DNA from: Paratinospora sagittata
Lineage: Eukaryota; Streptophyta; Magnoliopsida; Ranunculales; Menispermaceae
Reading direction: 5' to 3'
Length of the DNA: 64,000 nt
Assembly (NCBI GenBank): GCA_035771175.1
Contig: CM069604.1
Span: forward strand, 17,857,115-17,921,114
The notes beneath the pieces are model-generated. The model was not told where the DNA came from. It was given only the letters and a program-made list of their open reading frames with translations, and did no database searches. Made by a program: the position numbers and the translations under genes. Position 1 is the first letter of the stretch. Every line of letters begins with the position of its first letter. This document shows, in pieces, positions 31,499 to 42,312 of this stretch.

Positions 31499-32740
31499 AT
31501 GGACCCAGAGGAACGCCTTAGGCGTATAGGGGCTGTCTTAGAGGCCACTCAGCAGCAGCAGGCCCAGATTCTCGAGTTGTTAGGCCGTACGCAGGGTGTT
31601 AGGCCACCACCTCAGGGTGATGTAGCAGCGGCTGTAGAGCACAGTAGTGTGGCAGTAGTAGTAGGGGATCAGGTAGAGAAGGCAGGACCAGCTGGGGTCC
31701 AGCATGCCGTAGTTGGGGAGACTGAGGCTGAGCAGGCAGAGAAGGACCGCTATGAGAGGGTTATGAAAGCCTTCAAGAATCGGAATCCTGCTGAATTTTC
31801 TGAAGGTCTTGATTTAGAGCTTGTTGAGGGATGGTTAACTCAGATGGAGACCATTTTCAGTGAAATGAGGGCGCTTGAGCATGATAAGGTCAAGGTTGCC
31901 AGGTTTAAGCTGATTGACAAGGCTAACAAATGGTGGGAACGGGTGGAGCGTCTCGAGGGTGAGGTCCGGACTTGGACTAGATTCAAGGAGTTGTTCTTTG
32001 TAGAGTTCTATCCACAGGCCGAGAGGGATTAACGTCGGATCCAGTTTTTACATCTGACCCAGGGCAACATGTCCGTGAGAGAGTACGAGCAAGAGTTCAA
32101 CAGGTTGGCACTCTTCGCTCCAGAGATGGTTTCTACCGATGAGCTGAGGATGCAGAGGATACGAGATGGTTTTCGAGACCGTATCCGTCAGGGTTTGGCA
32201 CTGGCTGGCGTGCAGACCTATGCACAGGCAATGGGGCAGGCCGCAGATTTTGAGGCCACAGAGGCCAATTCTCGGATGAGATTACCTGCGGCAGTCCAAG
32301 CACCCACAACTCCTACAGTTCAGACTCAGCAGGCAAGGTCAGAGGCATAGTATTTCAATGGCAGGAGAGGCCGACGTAATAAGAGACCGAGATTCAGCGG
32401 CAGTGGATATGAGGCATCTATAGCCTCCGCTCCAGTATTAGTGGTACCACCAGCTGCGGGCCAGAGTATTCAAATTTCTAGTCGATCCCAACAGCAGCAG
32501 CAGAGTTTTGTCAAATTTGGTGGACAGCAGACAGTCGGGGCCAAGTCGCAAGTTGTATCTTCTGCACCTAGAGTACCGAGGCCGATTGTGTGTTATGGTT
32601 ACGGGACTCCAGGGCATAAGAGGAACCAGTGTCCACAGGGGATGCCTTTTGGTTAGTTTAGTCCTACATCTGCACCTACCAGAGAGCAGGCCAGAGCTGT
32701 TACACAGGCAGATCCTGAGGCCAACAAGCAACTAATAGAA
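31499..32740 (+). pseudogene. gag of the Tekay element
   Basis: Gag starts at ATG 31499 (MDPEERLRRIGAVLEATQQQQ) and covers the Ty3 gag core (FKNRNPAEFSEGLDLELVEGWL, NKWWERVERL, WTRFKELFFVEFYPQ). A TAA at 32030-32032 interrupts it, the same frame resumes (MSVREYEQEFNRLALFAPEMV) to a TAG at 32348-32350, and a further segment contains the zinc knuckle CYGYGTPGHKRNQC, whose second Cys is Tyr. It would package element RNA; the stops and lost Cys show decay. Confidence 0.85.
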
Positions 32741-33327
32741 GGTACAATCAGCATTTACAATTCTTTGATGTAAGTCTTGATTGATGTTGGTTCTACTCTG
32801 TCATTTATTTCTGGTGGTGTAGTAGATAGATTGAGATTGTCTACTGTTAGGACTAGTACGCCGTTGATTTTGAGTACGGCGGCCGGTGAGAGAATTTACC
32901 CTAATATGGTATGTGTGGGGTGCATTGCGAGATTCGAGGACCACGAGATGTCTGTTGACCTTAGAGTCTTAGAGTTCTTAGAGTTTGATGCCATTTTGGG
33001 TATTGATTGGCTGGCAGCGTATCACGCTCACATTGATTGCTTCGGAAAGAGGGTTATCTTTCAGATACCCCGAGAGCCTGTCTTCGTCTTTCGAGGCAGG
33101 ACTGCATCGAGACCACCTACCCAGGGTAGATTAGCCACTGATGATGAGGTTGCTACGATGGCGAGTTTGACGCCAGTGGATGATGTGGGTCAGAGTATTC
33201 AACTAGCAGACATTCCTGTAGTCTGCGAGTACCCAGAGGTTTTTCCTGATGAGTTACCTGGCTTGCCGCCTAGGCGAGAGGTAGACTTTATCATTGAGCT
33301 GATGCCTGGTACTAAACCCAAGACCTC
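32741..33327 (+). pseudogene. aspartic protease and start of RT linker, Tekay element
   Basis: The frame from about 32777 shows IDVGSTLSFISGGVVD, in which the usual catalytic D-T/S-G triplet reads D-V-G, then LEFDAILGIDWLAAYHAHIDC and the linker VVCEYPEVFPDELPGLPPRRE. Coding similarity ends after ELMPGTKP, where the deletion junction lies. A TAA near 32771 separates it from gag. Confidence 0.85.
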
Positions 33328-33613
33328 GCCTTGTCCCTTAGTGAGAATGAAAATAAGCCTCAACCTTATCTGTTCTTCGGGCACCCCATTGATTTTAATT
33401 GTATCACACATTTCCAGAAAATGTGTTAATGTGCACTGTAGGGTCCTCTTGTGATGCTCCCCCAAACTGGTGTTGTTGCACCATTTTGATCAAGGCCGGC
33501 TTCCATTCAAAATTGTTGGCATTGATGCGTAGTCTTGCTATGCCCGAGTAATTGTTGTTCACCACGGGCTTGAAATAATCTCTCAGTGGCAACTGATCAT
33601 TTCCTTCTGCCAT
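33328..33613 (-). pseudogene. gag N-terminal fragment of an Athila/Tat-type element
   Basis: On the minus strand the frame from 33613 reads MAEGNDQLPLRDYFKPVVNN and NANNFEWKPALIKMVQQHQF, a typical Athila/Tat gag start, to about 33340, with one base shift before the LRLF-FSLRDKA region. It stops at the junction with the Tekay protease. It pairs with the leader, primer site and LTR immediately to its right. Confidence 0.8.
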
Positions 33614-33884
33614 GGCTGGGTTCTTCTACTCTTTGGCCTCTTCTCAACCTTCCAAAAGTTTGCTCAATTTCGGGATCAAATGGCACAAGTCCAACACTCC
33701 TTGTCCTTCGCATTAACCAGAAGATTCTACCAAGAAAATAGACAAAGATTTCAAAAAATAGCAAGTAAAATGCAAACAAAAAAATATAAACAAAAAGAAA
33801 TACCTAAATTAAAATCAAAACTAATATGTAATGGTATTAATAACATAAAAATTGGCACTATCCCTGACAACAACGCCAAAAATT
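33614..33884 (-). other. leader and primer-binding site of the Athila/Tat-type element
   Basis: Minus-strand sequence TTTTTGGCGTTGTTGTCAGG (complement near 33865-33882) matches the plant Athila/Tat primer-site style, TGGCGCCGTTGCCGG, with several substitutions. It directly abuts the LTR end at 33885. The rest is an untranslated leader without a gene. Confidence 0.7.
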
Positions 33885-35476
33885 TGATCATAATTATTTG
33901 CATCGCAAGTGCACGACAGTAAACTAATAATATAGACCGACAGTGAGTCAGGTATCGTTCTCAGAGATAGTTAATTTAACTATTAAAAATGCCCAAAACT
34001 ACTATAATCTCGATTTTATCTATGTGATCAAACTGTGATGAATTAATTGCTGAAAGAGTAAATTGAACCAAATTAAACAAAATTAAGTAAATCTAGTATA
34101 AACTAGAGAAAAATCAATGGACAAATAGTTCTAGGGAGATGATTTCACTATATTTATCAATTATGAATTGCTTAAACATATGCATCACCGATTAATCCAT
34201 TAATTTATAAGTCAAGAACCCAATTCATCCAATTCTCTCTCCCTAGTGATAAATTGAATTAATAATCCTTAAATATTAGTTTTGCTCTCCCGTGTTATAA
34301 AACCAACACAATAGAAAATTCCTTAAGATCTATGATTCTCTTTAGCAACTTCATAGGAATTTCTGGGTTTTCTAACTCAACATAAATTTCCTAGGTCATG
34401 TTCTTCCCATTCCAATCCAAAATCCCCCCTCCCGAGTGATAGATTCTAAATCTAAAATCATTCAAAAATTGGCTAGAGATTTAAAAACATTAAGATTAGA
34501 AAAACATAAATAAATCAATAGAATCAATCAAATGACACTTAAAAATATCAATTCATAATATCAAAATATAGATCCATCAAATCCCTAGATGAAATGTTTA
34601 GCTCATACTCAAATCCATTAATACAAGAATGAGAATTAAAGAAGTGTTCATCATCACAAATTGAAAGAAGAAATGAAATTAGAAACTCCCTTGACAAGAT
34701 GATCTCATTCTTCAAGCTCCTTCAATTGCAACTTCTCTTCTTCAATGGTTTCTTCTTGCCTCCTTTCTATTCTAAACCTAACCTATTCTAATTGTATCTA
34801 ATGGTCTCTAATATCTAAAACAAGCCCTAAAATGAGCTTATATACAAGAAGGAGTCAAAAGACCAAAAAGCCCCTATCCATAGCTAAAAAATGAGCTTTA
34901 AAACAAAAAAAAAATGCACACACACACCCAACGACTCCCTGCCTGGAGCTACGGCGCCCAGAACGCCTCTTTCTCTTCTATTCTGTGTATGTAACGGCAC
35001 CGTGGCGCCTAGTTTGTGAAAAATGCACAATGTCTTGCTTAATCTTTGCTGGCTTTTGGTTCACATCTTTGGCATGTTCTTGACCTCATTTTGACTTCAG
35101 TTGCTCCTCATTAAGCTCCTTATTCACCTACAAGACAAAACACAAGAAATATAAGTAAATGATCTATATTAATCAAGTGATAAAATTCAATATGAAACTA
35201 TGTATGGACTTGTAAAATGTGACAATATTAATATGTAAATGATGCAATTGATTTTAAGAAAAATACCTAAAAATCATGATTATTTTCCTAAGCTAGCCTC
35301 ATGCATTTTATTCATGAAAACCACTAAAACCAACTTATAAAACTCATAAAAATATCTAAATGAACCTAAAACACTAAATATGAACAGTTAATGCAAATAT
35401 ATCTAAAAACTAACGAAATGCACCTAAAAGCCAATGAAATTAATATGTAAAACATTATCTAAAACTCAATTTATCA
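33885..35476 (-). repeat. 5' LTR of the minus-strand Athila/Tat-type element
   Basis: Read on the minus strand it begins TGATAAATTGAGTTTTAGAT (ending at plus position 35476) and ends ATTATGATCA (plus 33885). It is 1.59 kb and related to the plus-strand LTR at 3630-5098, including a GC-rich island (GGCGCC motifs near 34953 and 35004 in plus coordinates) in an otherwise AT-rich sequence. Confidence 0.75.
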
Positions 35477-36459
35477 AGAATTCTTGGGTAATACTTACAT
35501 TTTGATTTACTTGACATATGTTCTCTCGTGCTTTTGTTTGATATTGTATTAAGCTTCATACATTATATCATGTATTTTGTATAGTTGGTTTTGCAAAATC
35601 TAATTAAATATTGCGGTATTTCATTTTTATCTTGTAGTGTGACTTTTTGTAGTTTTCTTTGATGTGTCATATCATGTATTTCACATGCTTAGAATTCACA
35701 TATTGTCTTCACACACATTAGAACACTAGTTCTATTTTGTATTTTCATGATAAATACCTTTTGTGGGAGAACACTACTTTTTAATATATTTTGGCTTAAA
35801 AATTTATCTTTATAGGTGAAAAAACTCTTTAGTTATTTTTACCCCTAATCATTTTACTCACGAAGGACAAAGAGAGAGAAGGATTGGGTCTACTCTAATG
35901 CCTTAACTTTCTATCTTATTATTATTCATTACATTATCATTCATCATTCACAAGTATTCTAACTTAAACTCATATTTTGTCTTTTTTTCTTTTTTTTTCA
36001 TTTTGTCATTTGTAGCAAACCTTAGTTTTAGGACCTCATTCCAATTCTTGTGGTTCGACCTTGAAACTCTCCCAAGTTTATTACTTATTGTATTTACTAC
36101 ATTATTTATCTTAGTTTATATTTATAATTTGTTGCATCATCTATTTTGTCTAAGATATATTTATATTATATTTTATTGGTTTATAATTTAAAGAATGCAT
36201 TCTTGCATCTTTTTTTCTACTTAAAAGTATCCACATAAAATAAACAACTATTCTTTATTTTTATTTTTCTTTTGGGGTCAAGAGCCTTTTTGAAGCTGGT
36301 CATTATTGGGTTGTTTGAATTCGATAGGCGGCTTCAAAAACCTCCAAACAAACAAAGTAATGATGGGTTGGTTGCATTTGTCCATTGGAAAATGACGAGA
36401 CTCAACTAGTGCTCTTCCAACACTTCGTCTCTTGGATCATTCTAGAGTTACATATGATG
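35477..36459. other. AT-rich stretch without a recognisable gene
   Basis: The sequence is T-rich with no supported coding frame. The CTTGTGGTTCGACCTTGAAACTC segment near 36048-36075 recalls the end region of Athila/Ogre-type LTRs, so an older LTR remnant is possible. Nothing else could be assigned. Confidence 0.4.
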
Positions 36460-36464
36460 AGTCT

Positions 36465-36595
36465 TGTCAAATCTCAACCAATTTTCTCTCCCTTCATTCA
36501 CAACCATCAAGTCTATTTATTATAAAATATCACAACCCTGTATTTCCTAAAATACCCCAATGTATTTCCTAAAATACCCCAAGAATATCGTAATA
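36465..36595 (-). repeat. 3' LTR of the copia element
   Basis: The 131-bp LTR ends in minus-strand TTTGACA at 36465 and begins TATTACGATATT at 36595, next to a minus-strand polypurine tract CTTGAGGGGG that overlaps the pol stop. The first base pair reads TA where TG is usual, in both copies. Confidence 0.95.
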
Positions 36596-36601
36596 CCCCC
36601 C

Positions 36602-38434
36602 TCAAGTTGGAGCGTGAAGATCTCGAACGCCCAACTTGCAGAGTAGAAACTCAAAGTTCGCTTTTCCCAACGCTTTTGTAAAGATGTCTGCCAATTGAAC
36701 ACGAGTAGAAACATATGACGGACAAATCATCCCTTCAGTCACCGCATCTCGAACAAAATGGCAGTCAGTCTCTATATGTTTTGTTCTTTCGTGAAAAATT
36801 GGATTTTGAGCAATGTACAAGGCCGACTGACTATCACAAAACAACTTCATACCCTTCGGATGTCGCACACCCAAGTCGCTTAAAAGTTGGTTAAGCCACT
36901 TTAACTCACACACTGTTGCCGCCATTGATCTATACTCAGCCTCCGCAGACGATCTAGACACTGTTTGTTGCTTCTTGGTCTTCCACGACACAGGAGAACA
37001 ACCAAGTAATACGAACCAACCTGTCAAGGAACGCCGCGTAAGTGGATAACTAGCCCAATCCGAATCACACCACCCTTCTAGACGTAGGTCACTATCAGCA
37101 CGAAGCAAAATCCCTTGTCCCGGACTCTTCTTCAAATATCTCACAACCCTGAGAGCTGCCTCCCAATGATCCTCACGAGGTTGTTGCATAAATTGGGACA
37201 AAATATGAACCGAATATGCAAGATCAGGTCTCGTCACAGACAAGTAAATCAATCTCCCTACAAGTCGCCTATACGGCGTCGGATCCGCAAGGAATTCGCC
37301 CTTAGCAAGGGCCAAATTGTGATTTTGTTCCATAGGAAATGCCGCAGGCTTTGCTCCCAATAAACCCGTTTCGAAAATTATCTCGAGTGTGTATTTTCTT
37401 TGACAAAGAAAAATTCCTTCAAGATTACGGGCTACCTCTAGCCCTAAGAAATATTTCAAAACTCCCAAATCTTTCATATGAAAGCACCTGCCAAGGTAAT
37501 CTTTAAAAGTCGTCAATGCAACCTTATCATTCCCTACAATAATCAAGTCATCAACATAAACTAACACGTTGATCTGAGTTCTTCCCCTGCACAACCCAAA
37601 TAAGGAATAATCTGAATAGGATTGCACAAAACCATAATTCTTCAACGCTGTTGACAGTTTTGCAAACCAACATCGGGGAGCTTGTTTTAGACCATACAAC
37701 GACTTTTTCAACCTGCAAACCATGTTAGGATTTGTATTTTTGAAACCTGGAGGAACCTTCATATAAACCTCCTCACTTAAGTCACCGTGAAGGAAAGCAT
37801 TATGCACATCCATTTGATGTACCTCCCAATTTTTAACAGCAGCAATGGCAAGAAAAGTACGAACCGTCACCATTTTTGCCACTGGAGCAAATGTCTCGTT
37901 ATAGTCAATTCCTTCCACCTGATGATTGCCATAGATCACAAGTCTTGCTTTGAGTCGTTCTATGCTGCCATCAGACTTATACTTAATTTTATATATCAAC
38001 TGGCTCCCTAGTGATTTCTTTCCGGGTGGAAGAGTCTCCATTACCCAAGTCTCATTGTCTTCAAGGGCTCGTATTTCCTTACCCATCGCATCTCGCCATC
38101 CCGAGTCTTTCATCATTTCTTTAAAATGCTTTGGCCCATGTCCCGCTGTCACAGCTGCAAGAAAATTACTATGTCTCACAGAAAAACGTTCACAATTCAC
38201 AAAATGTGTTAAAGGATAGGGCGTACCTGAGGAAGAGGAAGGAGCTGATGAATTCTCAGATGGACTTATTTTCCGTATAGTATGAGTAACAAAATCACGA
38301 TACCGTGTTGAAGGAGTTTTGGTTCGTTTTCCTCGCCCTAGCTCACCGTCAACTTCCACACCTTGCTCCCCCACCGTATTCTCCAGCCCCTCATCATGCA
38401 CATCCTCATGTGCGGGCTGCTGCTCGGGCTGCAC
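36602..38434 (-). pseudogene. copia pol: end of integrase, reverse transcriptase, RNase H
   Basis: This 610-codon frame is uninterrupted. It includes the copia RT (WVMETLPPGKKSLGSQLIYK, ETFAPVAKMVTVRTFL, MDVHNAFLHGDL, catalytic VYVDDLIIVGND, LEVARNLEGIFLCQRKY) and RNase H (GWCDSDWASYPLTRRSLTGW, SRSSAEAEYRSMA, TKHIETDCHFVRD, LADIFTKAL). All RT and RNase H landmarks are present. The apparent Met start is only the first Met after a frameshift from the upstream integrase frame near 38440, so the domains are intact but severed from the rest of pol. RT makes the cDNA and RNase H degrades the RNA strand. Confidence 0.92.
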
Positions 38435-38883
38435 CGCAGTACCAGACCCCCCTCGAGGGTGGACGCTGGGTCCAACCCCCCCTCAACGCACGCAGCACAC
38501 TCATCGGTACCCTCATCCTCACTCCATGCCCCATCCTCATTGTTCGCCAGCACAGGAGTCACCACATTACTTGGTTGGTTTGGCGCAAAAGGAAATTCTT
38601 TCTCAAAGAACTTCACATCCCTCGATACAAAGTACTCATGTGTTTCTAAATCATACAATTTCCAACCTTTCTTCCCAAAAGGATAGCCAACAAAGATACA
38701 TTTACGACTCCTACTTGCAAATTTATCCCCTTTGTGTCGTTGATTATGAGCATAGCAAAGACAACCAAATACACGAATAGCATCATAAGAAGTCACTTTC
38801 CCAAACAACATTTCATATGGCGATTTAGTCTTAAGTAAAGTAGAGGGTGTCCTATTAATGACACGCTGCCAACACACATTCAC
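38338..38883 (-). pseudogene. copia pol: integrase C-terminal segment, frameshifted both sides
   Basis: The minus-strand frame covers NRTPSTLLKTKSPYEMLFGK, VFGCLCYAHNQRHKGDKFASR and the KCIFVGYPFGKKGWKLYDLE motif of copia integrase C-termini, then an acidic spacer. It overlaps the upstream 38855-39985 frame at its N-terminus and the RT frame at its C-terminus, so two frameshifts (near 38880 and 38440) divide pol into three pieces. Confidence 0.9.
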
Positions 38884-39985
38884 CCCAAATTTTGATTGGT
38901 AAGTTCCCTTGAAATCTTAGGGCTCTAGCCACATTTAAAATGTGTTGATGCTTTCTCTCAACTCTCCCATTTTGTTGAGGAGTCCCAACACAAGAAGTCT
39001 CAAAAATAATCTCATTATTTTGAAAATAATCATGCAAACAATTAAATTCGGTCCCATTGTCACTTCTCACACGTTTTATCACTTGTTCAAATTGACGTTC
39101 AAGCATAGCAACAAAATTAAGAAACATAGATTCAACTTTCATTTTATTGCAAAGTAAATATACCCAAACTCCTCTTGAAAAATCATCTACTATTGTCAAA
39201 AAATAGGTAGCCCCACACGAAGAACGAGCCTTGTAAGGCCCCCACAAATCCAAATGAACAAGTTCAAAAATCCTACCAGCTTTATTTGTACTAAGTGGAA
39301 AACTAGATCTAGGTTGTTTTGCACGCGGACACACATCACAAGCTTTATTATTTGTCCTACAAGAATGACTTACAGCCGGAATCATCTTCAATATTTTCTC
39401 CGACGGATGCCCCATTCGTTGATGCCACAACTCGAACGACGAATCACCATCCACTGTCAAGACCTTCACTTGAGGAACACCACGGAAAAAATAAAGTGCA
39501 TCCAATCTTTCACCCGCTCCAATCACCTTCCTCGTCGGTTGGTCCTGTATAACACAAATATTATTAGTGAATTGTACAACACAGTTTGATTCATCGATTA
39601 ATTGAGTAACAGAAATTAAATTGCATGTCAATTGTGGGACATAAAGCACATTGTCAAGCTTTAATCCGCCTGGCAGCACGACACTCCCCTCTTGGTTTGC
39701 TTCTGCCGAGTTTCCATCCGGCAAACCCACCGGGCAGTATTGCACCTTTCTCACATTCTTCAAAATATACAAGTCGCACGTCACATGGTTCGACGCTCCT
39801 GTATCGATAATCCAACTGAAATTACTGTTCTTATCATGTAGTCGATCCTTTGTTTTGTCAAAGTTCAAAATTGCAAGAAGTTGCTGCAGTTGCGTTGCGG
39901 AAACACCCGCAAGAGCCGCAGCGTCGGTTGCACCCGCCAGCCCCTGCGAGTTCCCTGCGTGCTGCCCAGATGAAGTTCCAGCCAT
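38855..39985 (-). pseudogene. copia gag remnant, protease and integrase core
   Basis: From ATG at 39985 the frame begins with a Gly/Ala/Ser-rich stretch that corresponds to the tail of copia gag after the zinc knuckle; neither the capsid-like domain nor the CCHC knuckle is present. Protease follows with WIIDTGASNHVT (catalytic DTG intact), then the pre-integrase LWHQRMGHPSEKIL and its CDVCPRAKQ, and the integrase core with LVHLDLWGPY, VRSDNGTEF and TPQQNGRVERKH, the three catalytic acids. It ends by frameshift at 38855. With almost no gag, the element would depend on another element's particles. Confidence 0.9.
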
Positions 39986-40535
39986 GATCTCACATGGAGG
40001 TTAAAGTACGAAATCACTGTTCACAAAACACTGTTCAATAATCACTATTCACAAAATCACTGTTTACAAATCACTGTTCATGTTGCACTGTGCATAGAAC
40101 GCTGTGCATGCTGCACTGTGAACAAAACACTGTGCACGTTGCACTGTTCACCGGGGCACTGTTCACGACCGCACTGTTCACCACACCACCGCCACTCGGA
40201 TTCCTCCTCCTGCGCAAATCGGCGCCTCTTATATCTATTCTCTTTTTCAATCTTCCGATCCGTCGATCCGCCTCCGATCCGTCTCATGGCCGGCGAACAG
40301 AACAAGAATCCGAGCTCCGGAGAGTCTTCTTCTTCTTTTTATTCTTCTTCTTCTTTGTCACCGTCGCGAGCGGAGATCTTGCCTGATAAAGACGACGCAC
40401 CGCCGTATGTGATCTATGAAGACGCCGAGGAGAGGCTGTGTACATGCGCAGATCAGATCCTTGACGGAGCAGCTTTCGCAAGCGCAGCGGCTCCTCCGAT
40501 CCGCCACCTCCACCGGCGCCAATGCTCTGATACCA
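39986..40535 (-). other. copia leader with CACTGTTCAC repeats and primer-binding site
   Basis: The minus-strand primer-binding site TGGTATCAGAGC (plus 40524-40535) abuts the 5' LTR. The remaining 0.5 kb has no gag. Between 40014 and 40185 (plus strand) the motif CACTGTTCAC or close variants recur more than ten times. A plus-strand frame here (40286 onward, MAGEQNKNPSSGE) is antisense to the element and rich in Ser; it is most likely incidental. Confidence 0.7.
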
Positions 40536-40666
40536 TGTCAAATCTCAACCAATTTTCTCTCCCTTCATTCACAACCATCAAGTCTATTTATTACAAAATA
40601 TTACAATCCTGTATTTCCTAAAATACCCCAATATATTTCCTAAAATACCCCAAGAATATCGTAATA
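40536..40666 (-). repeat. 5' LTR of the copia element
   Basis: It is 131 bp and identical to the 3' LTR except for four substitutions, including one C/T pair in the TTTATTA(T/C)AAAATAT segment. The low divergence indicates fairly recent insertion. Confidence 0.95.
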
Positions 40667-40671
40667 AGTCT

Positions 40672-41206
40672 CCTGTATAGCACCATCCTTTGTCAATTTC
40701 TTTCAACCATACTACTCGCCTCTTTATCATCATCTCATAATTGGCAAACTATACAAATTTCACTACACATTTTGTAATAGACAATTAAAATTTTCAAAAA
40801 GAGTGGCAAGCATTCTCTACCATAGTCCATGTGTGCAATTTAATAAGGAAAGATAATATATTAATTTTCAGATAACATAAAATTAAAAAAAAAAGAAAGA
40901 ATAGTTATACATTGACATTCATGACAAACGTAGATAAGAACATTGCTTTTAATAAATCACTGAATTATCTTAAATTATGTCTTGAGATGTGATTGGAGAC
41001 AATCTACTGATGAATTGATTATTTATTTATTTTATATTAACGTACACCATTGATATATGCCACCTTAGCATTTTCTAAATTACAACGCATATGTACTCAA
41101 GAATTTTGCTTGGGTTAAGAGGTATGCTGTTGTTATGGTTTTTTATTTTATCTCTGCCGGTCGTCATGGTTAATACATGCCAAATTGCGGCATCCCCATC
41201 ATTTCA
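40672..41206. other. non-coding AT-rich spacer
   Basis: No open frame of interest, repeat family or RNA gene was recognised between the copia duplication and the MITE. Confidence 0.5.
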
Positions 41207-41210
41207 TTTA

Positions 41211-41731
41211 GGTCTCGTTTGACACATATAATAGATGAGATTGGACTAAATATAATTAAAATACTATATTTGGGTATGAGATAGAATAAGATAAAAATAA
41301 TTACATTTTATCATATTATTTCATTCTAATGGAATAAAATAATCTCAACTAAAATGATGAAATTATTTTATCTGACAATTTTTTTTTATTTTTTTTTATT
41401 GCATTTCGCTCCTGCTCTTCTTCTTCTTCTTCGCGTCTCCTCTTCTTCTTCTTCTTCCTCATTCTTTATCCTTTTTTTAAATAAATAAAATTCATCAACG
41501 ACCACGGCTTTGCAATTGATTTTGTGATCGCAAAATTAGAAAATCCTAATTTTGCAATTTTACAAAATTTGTGTAATCTTTTAAATTTTTTTATGTGATT
41601 TAATTTTTTTTCGTTCTAATCTCAAATATACCACCAAACAGAAAATTATTTTATTTTTAATCTTATATAATTCAATCAAATTCAATCTCATAAAAATAAT
41701 CTCATTTTATATTCTGAGCACCAAACGAGCC
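41211..41731. mobile_element. MITE of about 520 bp with GGxCTCGTTTG terminal repeats
   Basis: The left end GGTCTCGTTTGACAC and the complement of the right end, GGCTCGTTTGGTGCT, form imperfect terminal inverted repeats that continue inward (ATGAGAT segments). TTTA flanks both sides (41207-41210 and 41732-41735), consistent with a target duplication of TTTA or TTA. There is no coding sequence, only CTT-rich and AT-rich filler. The end sequence resembles PIF/Harbinger- or hAT-derived MITEs; the superfamily is uncertain. Confidence 0.7.
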
Positions 41732-41735
41732 TTTA

Positions 41736-42253
41736 ATATACTAAAATAAAGCAACTTGATAGCAGCATTGATCAAAAGAAAAGGTCACTAATTACGTCAC
41801 TAATTACCTAGTAAAACGTCATTAATATTTCAATATTAGGAACGGGGTCTACAGGAGACATTTTACATACCTATAATAATTAATTAATTCTGTTTCATTA
41901 TTTATACTTAAATAGAAAAGATAAAAATAAAAATCTTATTTTAGAAGTAAATTTAATTATTATCTTTAGCTAAATATAATTATATTCATTAACCTAAAAA
42001 GTAAATTTAAAGTCTTATATTTAAACTAAGAGTATGAATTATGTTTTATTTTTCATGATACAAGCTTTGCTATCCTGTGCGAACTCAGGTAATTAAACTC
42101 CGAATCCCTGAGGAAATACAACTTGAGGAGTTCACATGTAACACTCCGTAGTCTAAAGTCCAAATCTCATTGTTGACTGTTATGTATGCCTATGCATATT
42201 TAATACACTTAATTCAGGTGCATATAAAATATATTTTATATGTATTTTGAGGA
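41736..42253. other. AT-rich spacer, possible old LTR start at 42134
   Basis: No gene is seen. TGTAACACTCCGTAG at about 42134 resembles the start of chromovirus LTRs such as the one at 6189, which would make this a remnant interrupted by the LINE. The evidence is weak. Confidence 0.3.
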
Positions 42254-42312
42254 TTTTGGTGTGTATGTCTTTTTTTTGAAAGAAAAAGAGGGGGAATGCC
42301 CAGCAAGAACAA

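Larger units (their letters stand above)
28407..33327 (+). mobile_element. Tekay/Del-type element, 5' LTR to protease, 3' part deleted
   Basis: A 5' LTR, primer-binding site, gag, zinc-knuckle remnant and protease are present in order. The pol frame fades at about 33327 just after the linker PEVFPDELPGLPPRREVDF, where the sequence turns into the antisense gag of the Athila-type element. RT, RNase H, integrase and the 3' LTR are gone, so a large deletion joined the two elements. Confidence 0.85.
36465..40666 (-). mobile_element. Ty1/copia element, structurally complete ends, gag mostly deleted
   Basis: Two 131-bp LTRs (36465-36595 and 40536-40666) differ at four positions by eye and the element is flanked by the 5-bp duplication AGTCT (36460-36464 and 40667-40671). 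On the minus strand the order is LTR, primer-binding site, leader, gag remnant plus protease and integrase, RT and RNase H, polypurine tract, LTR, as in copia. The total of 4.2 kb is short because the gag region before the protease is nearly absent. It is one of the younger insertions here. Confidence 0.95.

Noticed and set aside
40118..40621. 167-codon plus-strand ORF over the copia leader and LTR
   Set aside because: It is antisense to the element, runs into the LTR and is low-complexity; no domain was recognised.
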